NCBI GenBank assembly: GCA_910589415.1
Contig: OU342634.1
Coordinates: 1,240,001-1,304,000, forward strand
Origin: Malachius bipustulatus
Lineage: Eukaryota; Arthropoda; Insecta; Coleoptera; Melyridae
Length of the DNA: 64,000 nucleotides
Direction: 5' to 3'
The notes under the pieces were generated by a model that was given only the letters and a program-made list of their open reading frames with translations, was not told the DNA's origin and made no database searches. This document shows, one piece after another, positions 34,650 through 46,344 of this stretch (its first letter is position 1; each line of letters opens with the position of its first letter). Made by a program: the position numbers and the translations under genes.

Positions 34650-35175
34650 TACAGGGTGTTAAGAAAATGACGGATAAACTCTTCAGTACCTTGTAGGGGA
34701 CACTCAGTAGAGTACGGGAAAAATAATTTTAAAAATTCTGGTCTTCAATTCGGTGAGATAAAAAATGCCAAAGTTAACATTTTACTATCTTTGTTTTTCA
34801 GTATTTGGAAAAAATAAATGATTTTGCAGATATAAAAAGGGTACTTTAATCGTTATCAATTAAAAAAATTGCTTAAGATGTATTACTGGCTCGGAAAATT
34901 TAATAAGAGTTTTTTTTCTTTTCTAAGATGCTGAAAAAAAATCATTTGGCAACAACGGTTTTGATACCTTGACGACCTGCATTGTTAGAAATTTGACGAA
35001 ATTACCAAATACCAACTGTTATCGTGTTGAACGTTGCCAAATTTATTGTTCCATATTTTGCTTATATCTTTTAAAATGTAGCTCTGGAATTTTTTAAATT
35101 ATTTTTCCCGTACTTTACTGAGTGTCCCCTACAATGTACTGAAGAGTTTATCTGTCATTTTCTTAACATCCTGTA
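34650..35175. mobile_element. TA-flanked foldback MITE, 526 bp
   Basis: Ends TACAGGGTGTTAAGAAAATG and its near complement at 35,156-35,175, flanked by TA on both sides (34,648-34,649 and 35,176-35,177). Inner arms also match (GTCCCCTACAATGTACTGAAGAG at right versus its complement at left). Nested within the larger foldback. Confidence 0.72.
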
Positions 35176-36140
35176 TACTGTTAAATCATTGAATTCTACC
35201 GACAATATAATTATTATTTATTATTAGACTCCGTATCTAAACTAAAAATAAGTGACGTGGAGCGTGGAGACGTGGTAGATATGCAACTTCCACACAACGC
35301 AGTCGCCTGTGCGTCGTCGATTAAAGTTAGAGGTGTGAGAGTTTTCACGTTCGTGAATTTGATTTGAACGCTACCAATGCTGTTATTAGCGATCAACTCG
35401 TAAATTTTAATAATTACTGCCACAAGTGAATAATAAGTATATTATATTTTATAGTCTTGTCGGGTTCTATGTTATCCCATTTGTGTTTATTTTATTACCT
35501 TGAAGCTTTAAATGAATAGTTATTCCATTAACAATAAAAGTAACAGTTGAGTTTTCAGTTACCGCCCATCACTATTGTTTACATTAAAACTGTACGGAAA
35601 CGATTTTTGGCTATGCCTTATGTCACTTTGTCGCACAGTTTTGGATACGTGAGAAATCTGCTAGTTTGCGCACAAAAAACGATGCGCAAAGTAGTGTTTA
35701 GTATAGTGGTCGTAGGAAAATTATTTTATTATTCTATTATGTAAATCAAGGAAATCCCTTGGAAAAAAACGAAATTTCATATAAAAATCAACATTTCAAT
35801 GCCATTATCTTCTAAACGATAAAGTTAGACGACTTTTGTCAAGAGTACGTTTTTATAGAAAATAAGACGTCTACGTTCGGTATTTGAAATTTTTTTGGGT
35901 ATAAATTCTAAAAACTCATGATCTACGCCAATGAATTAACGCCGCGAATAATTTAATGTTGCACTTTTTATCCCATAAAACTGTAATGCCATACCAAATT
36001 TCATCAACATCGCTTTAGCGGTTTAGCTTTTATAATCAAAAAACAATTTCAAAATTGATACTTTGACATCCTAGTGGCCAAACCAAGCAACTTTGCTTGA
36101 TTTCGCCACTGTGCTGTGTGGTGTGTGCTGTGTGCTAATA

Positions 36141-36190
36141 TACACTGTTCTGAGATGAGTCTCTATCAGCACGAAACACGTGTCTGTAAT
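36141..36190 (+). ncRNA. Weak hammerhead-ribozyme-like motif
   Basis: CTGAGATGAG (36,150-36,159), then CGAAACACGTGTCTGT (from 36,172) ending in a GTC triplet. The core has two extra bases compared with CTGATGAG and stem II is poor, so this is a decayed or chance match. It lies near the end of the large foldback. Confidence 0.25.
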
Positions 36191-36344
36191 TTTCACCTCT
36201 ATACTCACAGCACAACTTATGAATGGCAGACTGTTTTACAATATGCCATTCCTCTCTTGTCCAAGCAACTTTGTACTAAGATAAGTTGACTAAAATCGAC
36301 TTAGTTTCACCCGAGGAAAATTCTTTGGCGGTGAGCTGTAGAGT

Positions 36345-39300
36345 CGTTTCAGGGACACCCTATATAGTAAGTATGTGTCTGTGGCTGTATGAACTAGTTC
36401 TCGAAGCCAAATTACCAGATTGGAGCGACTTAGCTATGTCTCATCTATACATGTAGTTAAGACCGATTTTCTCTTTTAAAACAGTTTTGGGGGACTACCT
36501 ATCGCCTTCCCTCCCCTCCAAACAAAATCGTCATCACTCGTTAACCGTTGAAGATATCAAAAATTGCTTCTTTTAAAAAATCTTGGCTAATTTCCTAAAA
36601 AATAGTTTGAAAAAATTGCAAAATTTAAATGCTCGTGAATTTTTGTTTATTTATTTAAAATTTTTACCGCTTCCTTATGAATAAAGCGGGTGTTGAAAAA
36701 TAAGATCGAATATTTGAAAGGGGTTAAGTATTGACCAAAATAAGTAAAAAAATCTTAATAAACATGAGTCCGCAAACTGACGGTTTCAGAGGTATGGAGA
36801 ATTTTTAATTTTTTTAACATTTTTGATATTTATACTAACGCATTTTTTTTTTATTTTGTACAAACAAACGATAGAAAGTTACAAACTTAACGAAAAGATA
36901 ATGATACGAGTACATGATAAAAAAGGCGATAAGGTAATAAAAAGAAAATAATTTTTCACAATATTATTCTTTTTTTTTGCAAAAAAAGTATCCTCTTCTT
37001 AGCACTTAATGTGTGTTTATTGGATAATAACCGACTAGGATCAGAAGATGCAATTTTTTTCGCAAAAGTTAAATAAAAAAAAATAGAATCATTTTTTTGA
37101 AAAATTATTATTTTTTTCTGCGACGGGAAAAACGTGTGACATTTTGGCAGGCATAAAAAATGCCACTCACGTACCGAGCATTCACGTACTGCGTGATCTA
37201 CTCCTCGCCCCGGACGACCGCGACTTATATGAACTGTTTTATTCCCCGGTAAAAAATAAATTAGCAGGGAAAAAATGAGCACTTTTTCCCCGAAATGGGC
37301 GCCTATACTGTTAACACTCGGATCCCATCAAATTTATATCTAACATGGACACGAAAAGTTCATGGACATTATTATCCTTTAATGTCCAAATGACATAATT
37401 ATTATGTTATGGGAATTTTCATAAAAATCGCTATCCATATTATTAAATTCACTCATCGAAAACTTAAAACGTAAGTACAAGGATGGATCTCTGTAAAACA
37501 TTCTTCGATTTTAATTAAACTGGCATTTATGAAATTAAATCCTTATTGCTGGAAAGTCAAGCAAGTTAGAAAGAAAAATCAAAAGTGTGTTTTGAAGGGG
37601 ATTTAAAATAAAATAAATGTAAATACTTCCATTTTTGCTATTCTTAGTAGTTATAAGCACCTATTATTAGTAGATATGTAAAAATTATAAAATATAATTA
37701 TTATGACTTGGACTTTTTGTGGTTTTCACTATTCACAGGCCCATAAAAAATAAGCGACTTTAATATATGAGTCATAAAATAATGTATTAATTAGCTTTGA
37801 GTTCAAGGAAGTACTTAGGGAAATTTGTAAGTAATAGCTATTTATGATATTAGTGTTAAAAGTGAAGTTTTATTTTGTGAGTGAAAAGGTTTGTGAAATG
37901 AGCGAAGCGTAGCGGAGCGAATTGAACAATTTCACGAACAAAATAAAATCACTTTTAAGACGAATATCATTCAATGGTTTTTGAAAAACTGCTCTATTGT
38001 GATAATAATATTGATGAATTTAAAATGACACTCAACTTAAAATTGCATTTTAAAATATTTAGATAAGTACAAGTAGTGTACTATGCATAGCAACCGTTGC
38101 CGACTCTATGGTTACTAACAAATGCGTATATACAAATAAAAAAGACTCTATAATAATTACTATTAATTGCAATTTCTGAACAATTATTATTGTCTTGTGT
38201 TCTTGACTAGGTACTTATTTTTTATTAATATGTTTGCCTGCAATAAAAAGAATATGAGAAAATCTTACTGATTTCATCATGAGAAAATGTAGTTTAAAAA
38301 GATAATGTAAGTACAGAAAAAGTAGAAAGAAATCTTTTTAACATGCACTGGTGTTAAAAGTATTTTTAACACGCTTCCATGTAAACAATCACTTTTAACA
38401 CTGTCAGCTGTCGTTAAAAGTGTGACTTTTAATGGCAGTTGTACAAAAAAATGTTTTTTACCATTACAAAATTACCAGCACGTTGAAATATGCAAATTAT
38501 TTGAAAATTTAGATAAGCAAAAATTTTACAATCGACCTCATAGTTTTATTGTTTCTAATCATTTAATAACTGAAAAATACATTTGAAAAAATCAAAGCCT
38601 AGTTAAAATTTGACAAACTTCTCAACTATACTGATAATTTTGTAAATGTGAGCATTTCTATTCCTAACTTTCTCTGCATCGAAACACTACTTTGATTGAA
38701 CTAAAAGCTAATAAGTTAAAAACTACATTCCATTTATGTGGTACAGTGGTTTTTATGGGGACGACGACGCGACACCTCAGAATTAATTTTTTAGTTATTA
38801 TTTTTTTGTTTTAAGATAATTTCAACTTTTCTAACGAGAATCATTGAATTTTTTTTATAGAAGCTTACTCCAATTTTGTTTCTTTTTTAATGTGAGACAA
38901 TATTACTACTGACGAACTACCCAATAAAAAGAGCCACAAAATATGTATTATCAAAATGGTTAAAATGTTAATAATATTTTCTTACCAGCAGATTATGAGT
39001 AAAAGTTTAAATGCTGTGAAATTTTCTAACCGAAAATATTTAAAAAATTATCGCCATCGGCGCCATATTCGCCGGGTCACTAATTTAATTTCTTTCGGCC
39101 TCCCCTATAAAAAATGCCACTGGTTTAAGCCCCTCTGAATAGTTCAAATATATATATTTTTTTAGCGGCCCTTTTAAGGTGTCGTAGGTGCGATTTTGTG
39201 TAGTACCTAGTGAAAAGACTAGCGACGGAACCTTTGCTATCTTATCATATCACACCCTGGATTTTTTTTTTAATTTTATCAGGATTTGGAAAGACTAAAA
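36345..39300. other. AT-rich intergenic DNA, no gene recognised
   Basis: No supported coding region. Short patterns only: a GAGCGAAGCGTAGCGGAGCGA stretch at 37,899-37,919, and several TTTTAACA/TGTTAAAA inverted words at 38,340-38,440. Long A and T runs are frequent. Confidence 0.5.
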
Positions 39301-39301
39301 C

Positions 39302-39717
39302 AGGGTTTCCACATGTGCATTTCATTGCTGAATGCATATATGAAGCATTAAATTGCACCCATGTTTACATTAATGCAGTTTACTGCTGCATTGCTGCATG
39401 ACAAGGCTGATAAATTCATATTTAATGCTATTTTCGATTGTCATTTGTTGAACTGTCATTTTTAAGACATCACATATGGTACCACATGTTTTTTTTTCAA
39501 ACTGTTGGTTAGTACTACAAATTAAATATCCCAGCGAATTCACTAGAAATGCATCCTAATCAGGCATGAAAACGGAACACGTTCTAATTTCGCGCATGTC
39601 CATGCGCATGGTGCTTTTTCCTAGAGATGCATAATGTGAATACAAAAATGCATAGGTATGCATTTTGATGCTGTAACGAACATTTATGCCGCATCGAAAT
39701 GCACATATGGAAACCCT
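39302..39717. mobile_element. MITE-like element with AGGGTTTCC ends, about 416 bp
   Basis: The left end AGGGTTTCCACATGTGCATT and the right end, its near complement AATGCACATATGGAAACCCT, form a terminal inverted repeat of about 22 bp. The interior is dense in ATGCAT-like words. The end sequence resembles hAT-type termini, but I could not define an 8-bp target duplication. Confidence 0.5.
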
Positions 39718-40218
39718 TCTTAAGGACTGTATTTAAAAGTATTCTCGTGCATTGCGCGAATTCATGCTTTTTCCAGCTAATTTCATTCATGCAGATATTC
39801 CTAAAATTTCCTATTATGTTCAATTCTTATAGGTAGGTTCACTTTCTATACGAATAGTGGTAGGGTGTCACTTAGACCTGTAATATCACAAGTTCATACA
39901 TTTTGGTGTCATTTAGACAAATGTTAACAATGGTGCCAATACGCCAACCACTCGGAAATTTTATTTTATATGCATAAAATGATCAGATATCTTGGCAACG
40001 CTGTAGGGTGTCAGTTTGACCCTTATTATCACAAGTTCATACATTTTGGTGCCATTTGGGACTCGATTTACATGGGTGCCAGTATAACCACAAAAGGACT
40101 TTTTATTTTATACGTATAAAAGTGTGGGTGCCAGATTGTATATGGATTACGTGGGTGCCGTAAGATGCAACCAATACGTATATATATATATATTTATATA
40201 TTTATATATTTATTTCTC
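39718..40218. other. Intergenic DNA with GGTGCC-rich repeat and TA-rich simple repeat
   Basis: Two related blocks (about 39,866-39,960 and 40,005-40,165) share TAGGGTGTCA, ATCACAAGTTCATACATTTTG and GGTGCCA words. A TA/TATTTA simple repeat covers about 40,180-40,216. Confidence 0.55.
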
Positions 40219-41590
40219 CAAAATCACGAAATTTTGATTTTAAAAACGCTCCTGTAGCTTTATCTTTCAAGATTAGTGAACGAAATTTTGCACTCTTATT
40301 AAACCTTAGGAACAATTTAGATTTTCATTAAAAAAATTTCCAAAAATCGCGTCACTTCTACAGGGTGTCCCTTCAAAATTCGGAAAATCCGGTTTTTGTC
40401 ACCTCATTTCAGGTCGCAGTTTTCAATCTAGGAGACTGAAATTTTTGTGGAAGTAAGATATTCACAAGGAGTGGTCTGGTATTGCACTTGAGCAAAATCG
40501 ACTGAGCCGTTTCAAAATGGCGGCCATTTTAATTTTTGGAAAAAGGACTATTTTTTGAACCCCTGTATAAGCTAGATAGAAAAAGAGTTTTATATCAAAT
40601 TCACAATATTGGAAGTAAATGACTTGAAATTTAATTTCATGCAACAAAATTTGCATTTTTTCTATTAATAAGCCAGTGGCGTGGGTAGGAAAAGGGTAAA
40701 AATGGCTAAATTTCTCCAACAATTTATGAGCACATTTTTGAAGTAATTAAACTGAAATTTTCACAGTAGACAACTATACTAATAGACTTCAACCCTTGAG
40801 AATTTCAAAAAGTAGATAAGAAAAATGGCGGAGATATTCGATTTTTTTTTACATGATGTTTTTTTAAATTAATTTCTCTAAATTTTTAAAAACGCCCCTG
40901 TAGCTTCATCTTTCAAGATTAATGAACGAAATTTTTTACTCTTATAAACCTCAGGGCTGACATTTGATTTTCGTAAAAAACATTTTCCTAGAGTTGTGTT
41001 ACTTCTACAGGATGTCCCTCCGAATTTCAGAAAAAAAAACCGTCCGTGAGGCACGGTTTCTGGTCGAAGTTTTCAATCTAGAGCGCTGAAATTTTTTTGG
41101 TAGTAAGATAACCTCAAGTAGTCGTCTGGTACTGTATTTGAGTAAAATAGGTAAAGACATTCCAAAATGGCGGCCTTTTCAATTTTTGGAAAATGGCTAG
41201 ATTTTGAACCCCTAAATAGGCAAGATCAAAAACTTTTAAACAAAATTAACAAGATTGGAATAAACTTATTTGAAATTTGAGCTAATGCAATGCAATTTGC
41301 ATCGTTTCTATTAATAAACCAGAGGCGTGGGTAGGAAAAGGGTAAAAATGTCTACATTTCTATAAACATTCATGAGCTTATTTTTGAAGGAATAGAACGG
41401 AAATTTTGATAGTAGACAACTATACTAATAGCATTTAACCTTCAAAAATTTCAAGAAGCAAATATAAAAATGGCGGAGATATATTCGAATATTTTTAAAT
41501 GATGTTTATTCCTCTAAAATTTCAAACTTTCGGTTTTCAAAACTCTCCTTTCAGTTTTTTCCGAATTTATTAAAGGTAGTGTAAAAAATA
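40219..41590. repeat. Tandem repeat with unit of about 646 bp (two copies plus a partial third)
   Basis: Copy 1 (about 40,219-40,865) and copy 2 (about 40,866-41,508) align throughout: CTGTAGCTT, CTTCTACAGG, CAAAATGGCGGCC, GGCGTGGGTAGGAAAAGGGT, GTAGACAACTATACTAATAG and AAAATGGCGGAGATAT recur in order about 646 bp apart. A third, partial copy begins near 41,509 and keeps an AGTGGCGGGCATAGGAAAAGG block at about 41,614. Confidence 0.75.
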
Positions 41591-42709
41591 GTATTTTTCA
41601 AGTAAAGTTAGTCAGTGGCGGGCATAGGAAAAGGGACAAAATTGTTAAATTTTGGCAATTTTTTTGATTTTTAAATTTAAAAATCCATTCTAAGGCACGT
41701 GTTCAAACGAAATGAAATGAAATTATCACAGAAAATTTTTCACATTAAAGCACTACGCTAACATGACATGACTATGGAAAATTTCAGAAAGCCAATAATT
41801 TAAAAAGCGGTGAAAATATTCATAATTGAATCGCATAAAAATACACTATTTCTGCGATTGATGCGCAAGAAGGTTTTTTATTGATTCTAGAAATCTCTCA
41901 GTTTAGCGAATGTAATGCAAATTGAACTGTCATTTTTGGTCAATTTTATGATACTTTAAACTCATTTTTCTCAATATTTTATGTATATTCCGCAAATTTT
42001 TTTCAAGATATCGTCTATACTGGTCATAACTTAACGTTTTATGTAAAAATTTTCCCAAAATTCGGAGTGAGTTATACTCCACCATCCCCACAAACTCTCT
42101 TCTTTAATAATTTATTCCTTTCTTATCCTCTTCCACTTTATATCACTTATTCTTCTCTTTAATTGTTCTAAATAATTATTTTTCACTTCTCTTACTTTTT
42201 TTCTGACAGTTTTTCCAAAATTTCTTCTCTAATTCTCTACTCCCTTCGTTGCTATCAACATTTTTCTCTAATAGTTCACAATAAAAAATAAAAAATAAAA
42301 AATAAAAAATTAACTAATAGAAAATAGTTCACAAGGACATTGTTGACATCGGCACCAACATCACCGTCATTAAATAGAATTTTTCTCAAAACTCACTCGG
42401 GCTCAAATGGTACGATTCCCGTTGCTTGAAAAGAGCTAATGAGATCTTTCTTAATATTGGTACTGTTCATTTCGACGAGAGTGGCGGCAAGTACTTGAGG
42501 AAAATCCTTCAAAAAAAGGAAAATGTGTCAAAGTGACTTCATGAAGATTCATTAAAACTTTCTAAATTACTGAAATTTACTGATTTATTTTATGAGTTTT
42601 TAAATGTTTGAAGTTTTAAAGTGTTTTAGGAAGATTTCTTTACACAATAATGTAAAAAACTTTGGAAGATTCCACGTTATATTATAAAATATAGATTAAA
42701 ATATATTTT
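41591..42709. other. Intergenic DNA upstream of the R2-like ORF
   Basis: Pyrimidine-rich stretch at 42,075-42,270 followed by a (ATAAAAA)n tract at 42,283-42,310, which could be the 3' tail of an older element. The 400 bp before the ORF probably contains the 5' UTR of the R2-like element, but I could not place its 5' end. Confidence 0.45.
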
Positions 42710-45700
42710 ATGGATTCTGACAGTGACAACGAATATCTAAACAAAAAATTTCCAAAAGATGATAAATTCAAGCATTTAACGAAAAATTTTAAAGTTTCTA
42801 CTCAAGATTTAAAGGATGCCTGCAGCTCACGGAATGTTATAAATGAGATTCCTGATAAGTATTTTGATTTAAATGAAAAGTTAAAAATAAAAGAAACGGT
42901 TGATTACAAATGTCAAAATTGCAATAAAAAACTGCATAAAAACTCATCATCGATACGCTGTAATGGTTCATGCAAAAAATGGTATTGCTTAATTTGCTCA
43001 AGTCTGAAAAGAAAGGATTTAAATAACAAATACCTTTGGTCATGTCAAATGTGTAAAAATAATGACAACCTAAATGTGTGCAGTCTGATTGAGACTTCTA
43101 AAATCAAAGCGAAAAATTACTTAGACAAAAAAAAAGATTGTTCAAGTCAAGATCAGTTTATATGTGAGGTTTGCCCAAGATCATTTTCTTCACAACATGG
43201 TTTGAAAATTCATACTGGTCGTAGCCATCCAATCACTGCAAATCGTAATTCTGTGAATGAAATATTGAAAGAATCGGACTCCAATAAAAATAAAAAAAAT
43301 TTCGAAAATAAAGAAGTCAATACTAATATAAAGCAACCAAAATCTATTAACATCAATACAAATACCGAAGTGGCCAAGTGGAAAAAGATATTTGAATCTA
43401 TTGAAAACAATGAAACACATGATAATGAAAAATTTGATGAAAATGTTGTGAAATTTTTAGAATTTCTTTTTAATTCAAATGAAAAACTCTCAGGACCCAA
43501 ACATCCTGCTATTAAATTTTACAGATTACGAAAAAAGAACAAAGATGTCAACCTTTCATACAAATATTCAAATTCATCAAATCCTCAACGAACAAACAAA
43601 CAAATTCGTCAACATCGCAAGAATCAATATGATTATGACTTAGCCCAATACCTTTACTATAATCAAAGAAAAAAAGTCGTAAGGAAAATCATGAATCATG
43701 GCTCAAATAGAATATGTAAGATTGATAAAGAACAGATTGAACAATATTTTCGAAATACCTTTGAAATTGAAAATAAAAAATTAAGATCAACTTATACTAA
43801 GAGCCCACAGAGTTCAAATATAGCAATTGATGAAGAAGATGTCAAGAATGCTGTAACAGGCATATCATTAGACACATCACCAGGACCAGACCGTATACTT
43901 ATCCGTACTATAAAAGCCTTAAATGTGATTCCAATTATAAAATCTATAATTATGATTATGCTAACCACTTCATATGTACCAATATCATTTCGAACTGGAA
44001 GAACAGTTTTGATTGACAAAGGCACTGATGATGTCAATTCTCCTTCCAACTGGCGTCCAATCACAATATATTCAATAGTACGTAGAATTATTGAACGAGT
44101 GATTGACCACAAATTAAGATTACAAGTTGAATTAAATCCAAACCAAAGAGGTTTCATTAAAGGTATTGCTGGCTGCCACATTAACACTAAAATTATAAAT
44201 GCATGCCTAACACAAGCTGCTTCTAAAAAAGATAATTGTATCATAACATTTTTGGATATTTCAAAAGCATTCGACAATGTTGGTCATGAACATATCAAAC
44301 AATCGCTTATTTCTAAAGGAGTTTGTCAACAACTGGTGTCGCTAATTATGAACTTACTCACTCAAAATAAAATTAGGATTGAAATAGGAGGAAAACAAAC
44401 TGAAGATATCTTAATAAAAACTGGCGTTCCACAAGGCGGACCATTGTCACCAATTTTATTCAATATAGCCATTGACTATATTTTCAATGAAATCACAGAG
44501 CCACAATTTGCAAATACCCATGGATATTCTTTACATGATGATTTTGACGCTGTTTGTTTAACAGGATTCGCTGACGATCAAACAGTTACTACCAAAAGTT
44601 TATCTTCTACTTACCATGTTGTAGAATTGATTCAAAATCTCTTTAATGAAATTGGTCTAAATGTCAATCCAAACAAGAGCAATGCTATAATGATAATTAA
44701 CGGAGAATTAACAGAAGGTGTTCTAGAGCTGTCAAGCAATGAAAAGATAAAATGCATTGATAAATTTTCGTGTATAAAATATCTTGGATGTACATTTAAG
44801 CAAGAGATCATATTCGACAAAAACATAATTAATTACTTCAATAATAACTTGGAAAAATTAACTGTCAGTCATCTACTTAAACCTGACCAAAAACTTAACA
44901 TTATAAATCAATATATTTTCCCAATGTTAATTTATCCTCTTCAGTGTGCCCCTCTATCAAAAATACCAAAATTCATCACAAATCAAATTGACATAATGAT
45001 AAGAAGAAGTGTCAAAACAATCATTGGTTTACCCGCTTCAACAACAACAGAAATGTTTTATGCACCACGTAATCTTCGTGGTTTGGGCCTTTTAAAGACT
45101 GAATGGGAAGTTCAACTACAACATTTTTCTATTGCCCAAAAACTTCACCAGATTGAAGATTTACTTCTCAGTCGCAGTTTTGATTCTATTGCTGAAATGA
45201 ATAAATGTAAAATAAATTTAGGTGTTGAAGGAAATACTTCTAGAATTATGAGGAATCAACTAAGAAAAATATCATTTGATATATGGAGCAGTAAAGGTTA
45301 TCAAGGAATCGGTGTTCACACTTTTCAAAATTCATCCAAATTAAACTCTTTTGTTCATAAAAAAAATTCACTTTCTTCATCTGAATGGACCGCTGCTATT
45401 AAACTCAACTGCAACTATGCTAATCTTCGAGGTGTTCCTGGTGTTGATGTCAATGGTGACCGCCTTTGCCGCAAATGCGGTAAAGAGATTGAAACCCCTT
45501 TTCATGTCACAGGCAACTGCAGCAGCAACTCAGCGAAGATAACAGCTCGTCATAATCATGTTAAACATCATATAACATCAATTCTTCGTGAAAAAGGTTA
45601 TGAATGCTTTGAAGAAGTATATGGCAGAGATACAACAGGACTAAACAGATTTTCAGACATTATTGCTTTTGACAAGAAATCAAAAAATGCATTTATTATC

Positions 45701-45994
45701 GACCCTACAGTTAGATATGAAACTAATGACCCACTTCAGGACACGAAAATTATAACAGAGAAAAAAAAAATTTATGAACCATGTATTCCATTTTATGCGG
45801 AAAATTTTCAGGATAAATTTGGAGAAAGAAATTGGAAAGTAATTGGCCTTTGGTTTGGATCTCGTGGGACAGTCGGCCAAAATGTAATAGATTTTTTTTG
45901 TGAATTTAAAATTGATAGCGCTAAATTAAATGACATATGTGAAAAGATTTTAATTGATACGATTAATATTATTCATACCCATATTTATTGTTAA
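42710..45994 (+). CDS. R2/NeSL-like non-LTR retrotransposon protein, RT plus restriction-like endonuclease, uninterrupted
   Basis: A single 1,094-codon frame from ATG 42,710. N terminus: PHD-like cysteine cluster (C68, C71, C84, C88, C93, C96, C112, C115, with WYC before C96), then one C2H2 finger (C152, C155, H168, H173). RT: TSPGPDR (about residue 390), RGFIKG, FLDISKAFD, GVPQGGPLSP (about 572) and the catalytic GFADDQ (about 618). C-terminal CRKC-x8-H-x4-C near residue 920 is followed by a restriction-like endonuclease stretch RFSDIIAF...FIIDPTVRYE (about 980-1002; the usual PD is SD). This is the architecture of single-ORF early-branching LINEs (R2, NeSL, R4 group), which nick specific targets. 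The intact frame suggests recent activity. No TSD was found; the clade is not settled. Confidence 0.85.
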   Translation: MDSDSDNEYLNKKFPKDDKFKHLTKNFKVSTQDLKDACSSRNVINEIPDKYFDLNEKLKIKETVDYKCQNCNKKLHKNSSSIRCNGSCKKWYCLICSSLKRKDLNNKYLWSCQMCKNNDNLNVCSLIETSKIKAKNYLDKKKDCSSQDQFICEVCPRSFSSQHGLKIHTGRSHPITANRNSVNEILKESDSNKNKKNFENKEVNTNIKQPKSININTNTEVAKWKKIFESIENNETHDNEKFDENVVKFLEFLFNSNEKLSGPKHPAIKFYRLRKKNKDVNLSYKYSNSSNPQRTNKQIRQHRKNQYDYDLAQYLYYNQRKKVVRKIMNHGSNRICKIDKEQIEQYFRNTFEIENKKLRSTYTKSPQSSNIAIDEEDVKNAVTGISLDTSPGPDRILIRTIKALNVIPIIKSIIMIMLTTSYVPISFRTGRTVLIDKGTDDVNSPSNWRPITIYSIVRRIIERVIDHKLRLQVELNPNQRGFIKGIAGCHINTKIINACLTQAASKKDNCIITFLDISKAFDNVGHEHIKQSLISKGVCQQLVSLIMNLLTQNKIRIEIGGKQTEDILIKTGVPQGGPLSPILFNIAIDYIFNEITEPQFANTHGYSLHDDFDAVCLTGFADDQTVTTKSLSSTYHVVELIQNLFNEIGLNVNPNKSNAIMIINGELTEGVLELSSNEKIKCIDKFSCIKYLGCTFKQEIIFDKNIINYFNNNLEKLTVSHLLKPDQKLNIINQYIFPMLIYPLQCAPLSKIPKFITNQIDIMIRRSVKTIIGLPASTTTEMFYAPRNLRGLGLLKTEWEVQLQHFSIAQKLHQIEDLLLSRSFDSIAEMNKCKINLGVEGNTSRIMRNQLRKISFDIWSSKGYQGIGVHTFQNSSKLNSFVHKKNSLSSSEWTAAIKLNCNYANLRGVPGVDVNGDRLCRKCGKEIETPFHVTGNCSSNSAKITARHNHVKHHITSILREKGYECFEEVYGRDTTGLNRFSDIIAFDKKSKNAFIIDPTVRYETNDPLQDTKIITEKKKIYEPCIPFYAENFQDKFGERNWKVIGLWFGSRGTVGQNVIDFFCEFKIDSAKLNDICEKILIDTINIIHTHIYC

Positions 45995-46340
45995 TTGTTA
46001 AATTTTTATGTTATTGTCTTTTTATGATTGATTGTTATGCTGTGTATAAAAGCAACCTGTCACAGACAGGCAGCACAACTTTAAATAAAGTATTTCTCTC
46101 TCACTTTTTTCATTTCTCTCCTGATTTTTCAAACAATCCAAATAATTTCTTTTTGACATTTTTCAATTACCTACCGATTACTAACAATTTTTATTTGTTA
46201 CAAACCATGAATTTCATTGTCACAATATTCAAATCTAATTTAAACTCGAAATCTCTATTATCTTCAGCTGAACCCAATTTTTCACAGTATCTACCTAAAA
46301 CTAAAAAATTCATTGACATTGTAAAAACACCTCTCCAGCA
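45995..46340 (+). other. 3' UTR of the R2-like element and AT-rich flank
   Basis: Holds a CCTGTCACAGACAGG hairpin (46,059-46,073) and AATAAA at 46,084-46,089, so the element may end near 46,100. The short open frame at 45,988-46,353 has only low-complexity Phe/Asn/Leu-rich sequence and is not called as a gene. Confidence 0.45.
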
Positions 46341-46344
46341 GAAA

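Larger units (their letters stand above)
33850..36340. mobile_element. Large foldback element, about 2.5 kb, with inner MITE
   Basis: The terminal arms are inverted copies: left TACAGGTCACCACCAAAT... with GTCAACTTATCTTA (33,895-33,908), right ending GCGGTGAGCTGTA with the complement TAAGATAAGTTGAC (36,278-36,291). A second inverted pair is at about 34,255-34,345 and 35,745-35,830 (GGGATTTCCTTGATTTA and complement). A local hairpin GTGACACGAGACGAAG...GTGTCAC lies at 34,420-34,446. No coding capacity recognised. Confidence 0.6.

Noticed and set aside
36150..36184. Active hammerhead at 36.15 kb
   Set aside because: Two extra bases in the core and weak stems; kept only as a low-confidence motif.
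37899..37919. GAGCGAAGCGTAGCGGAGCGA as a regulatory site
   Set aside because: Short degenerate pentamer-like repeat with no neighbouring gene to support a function.
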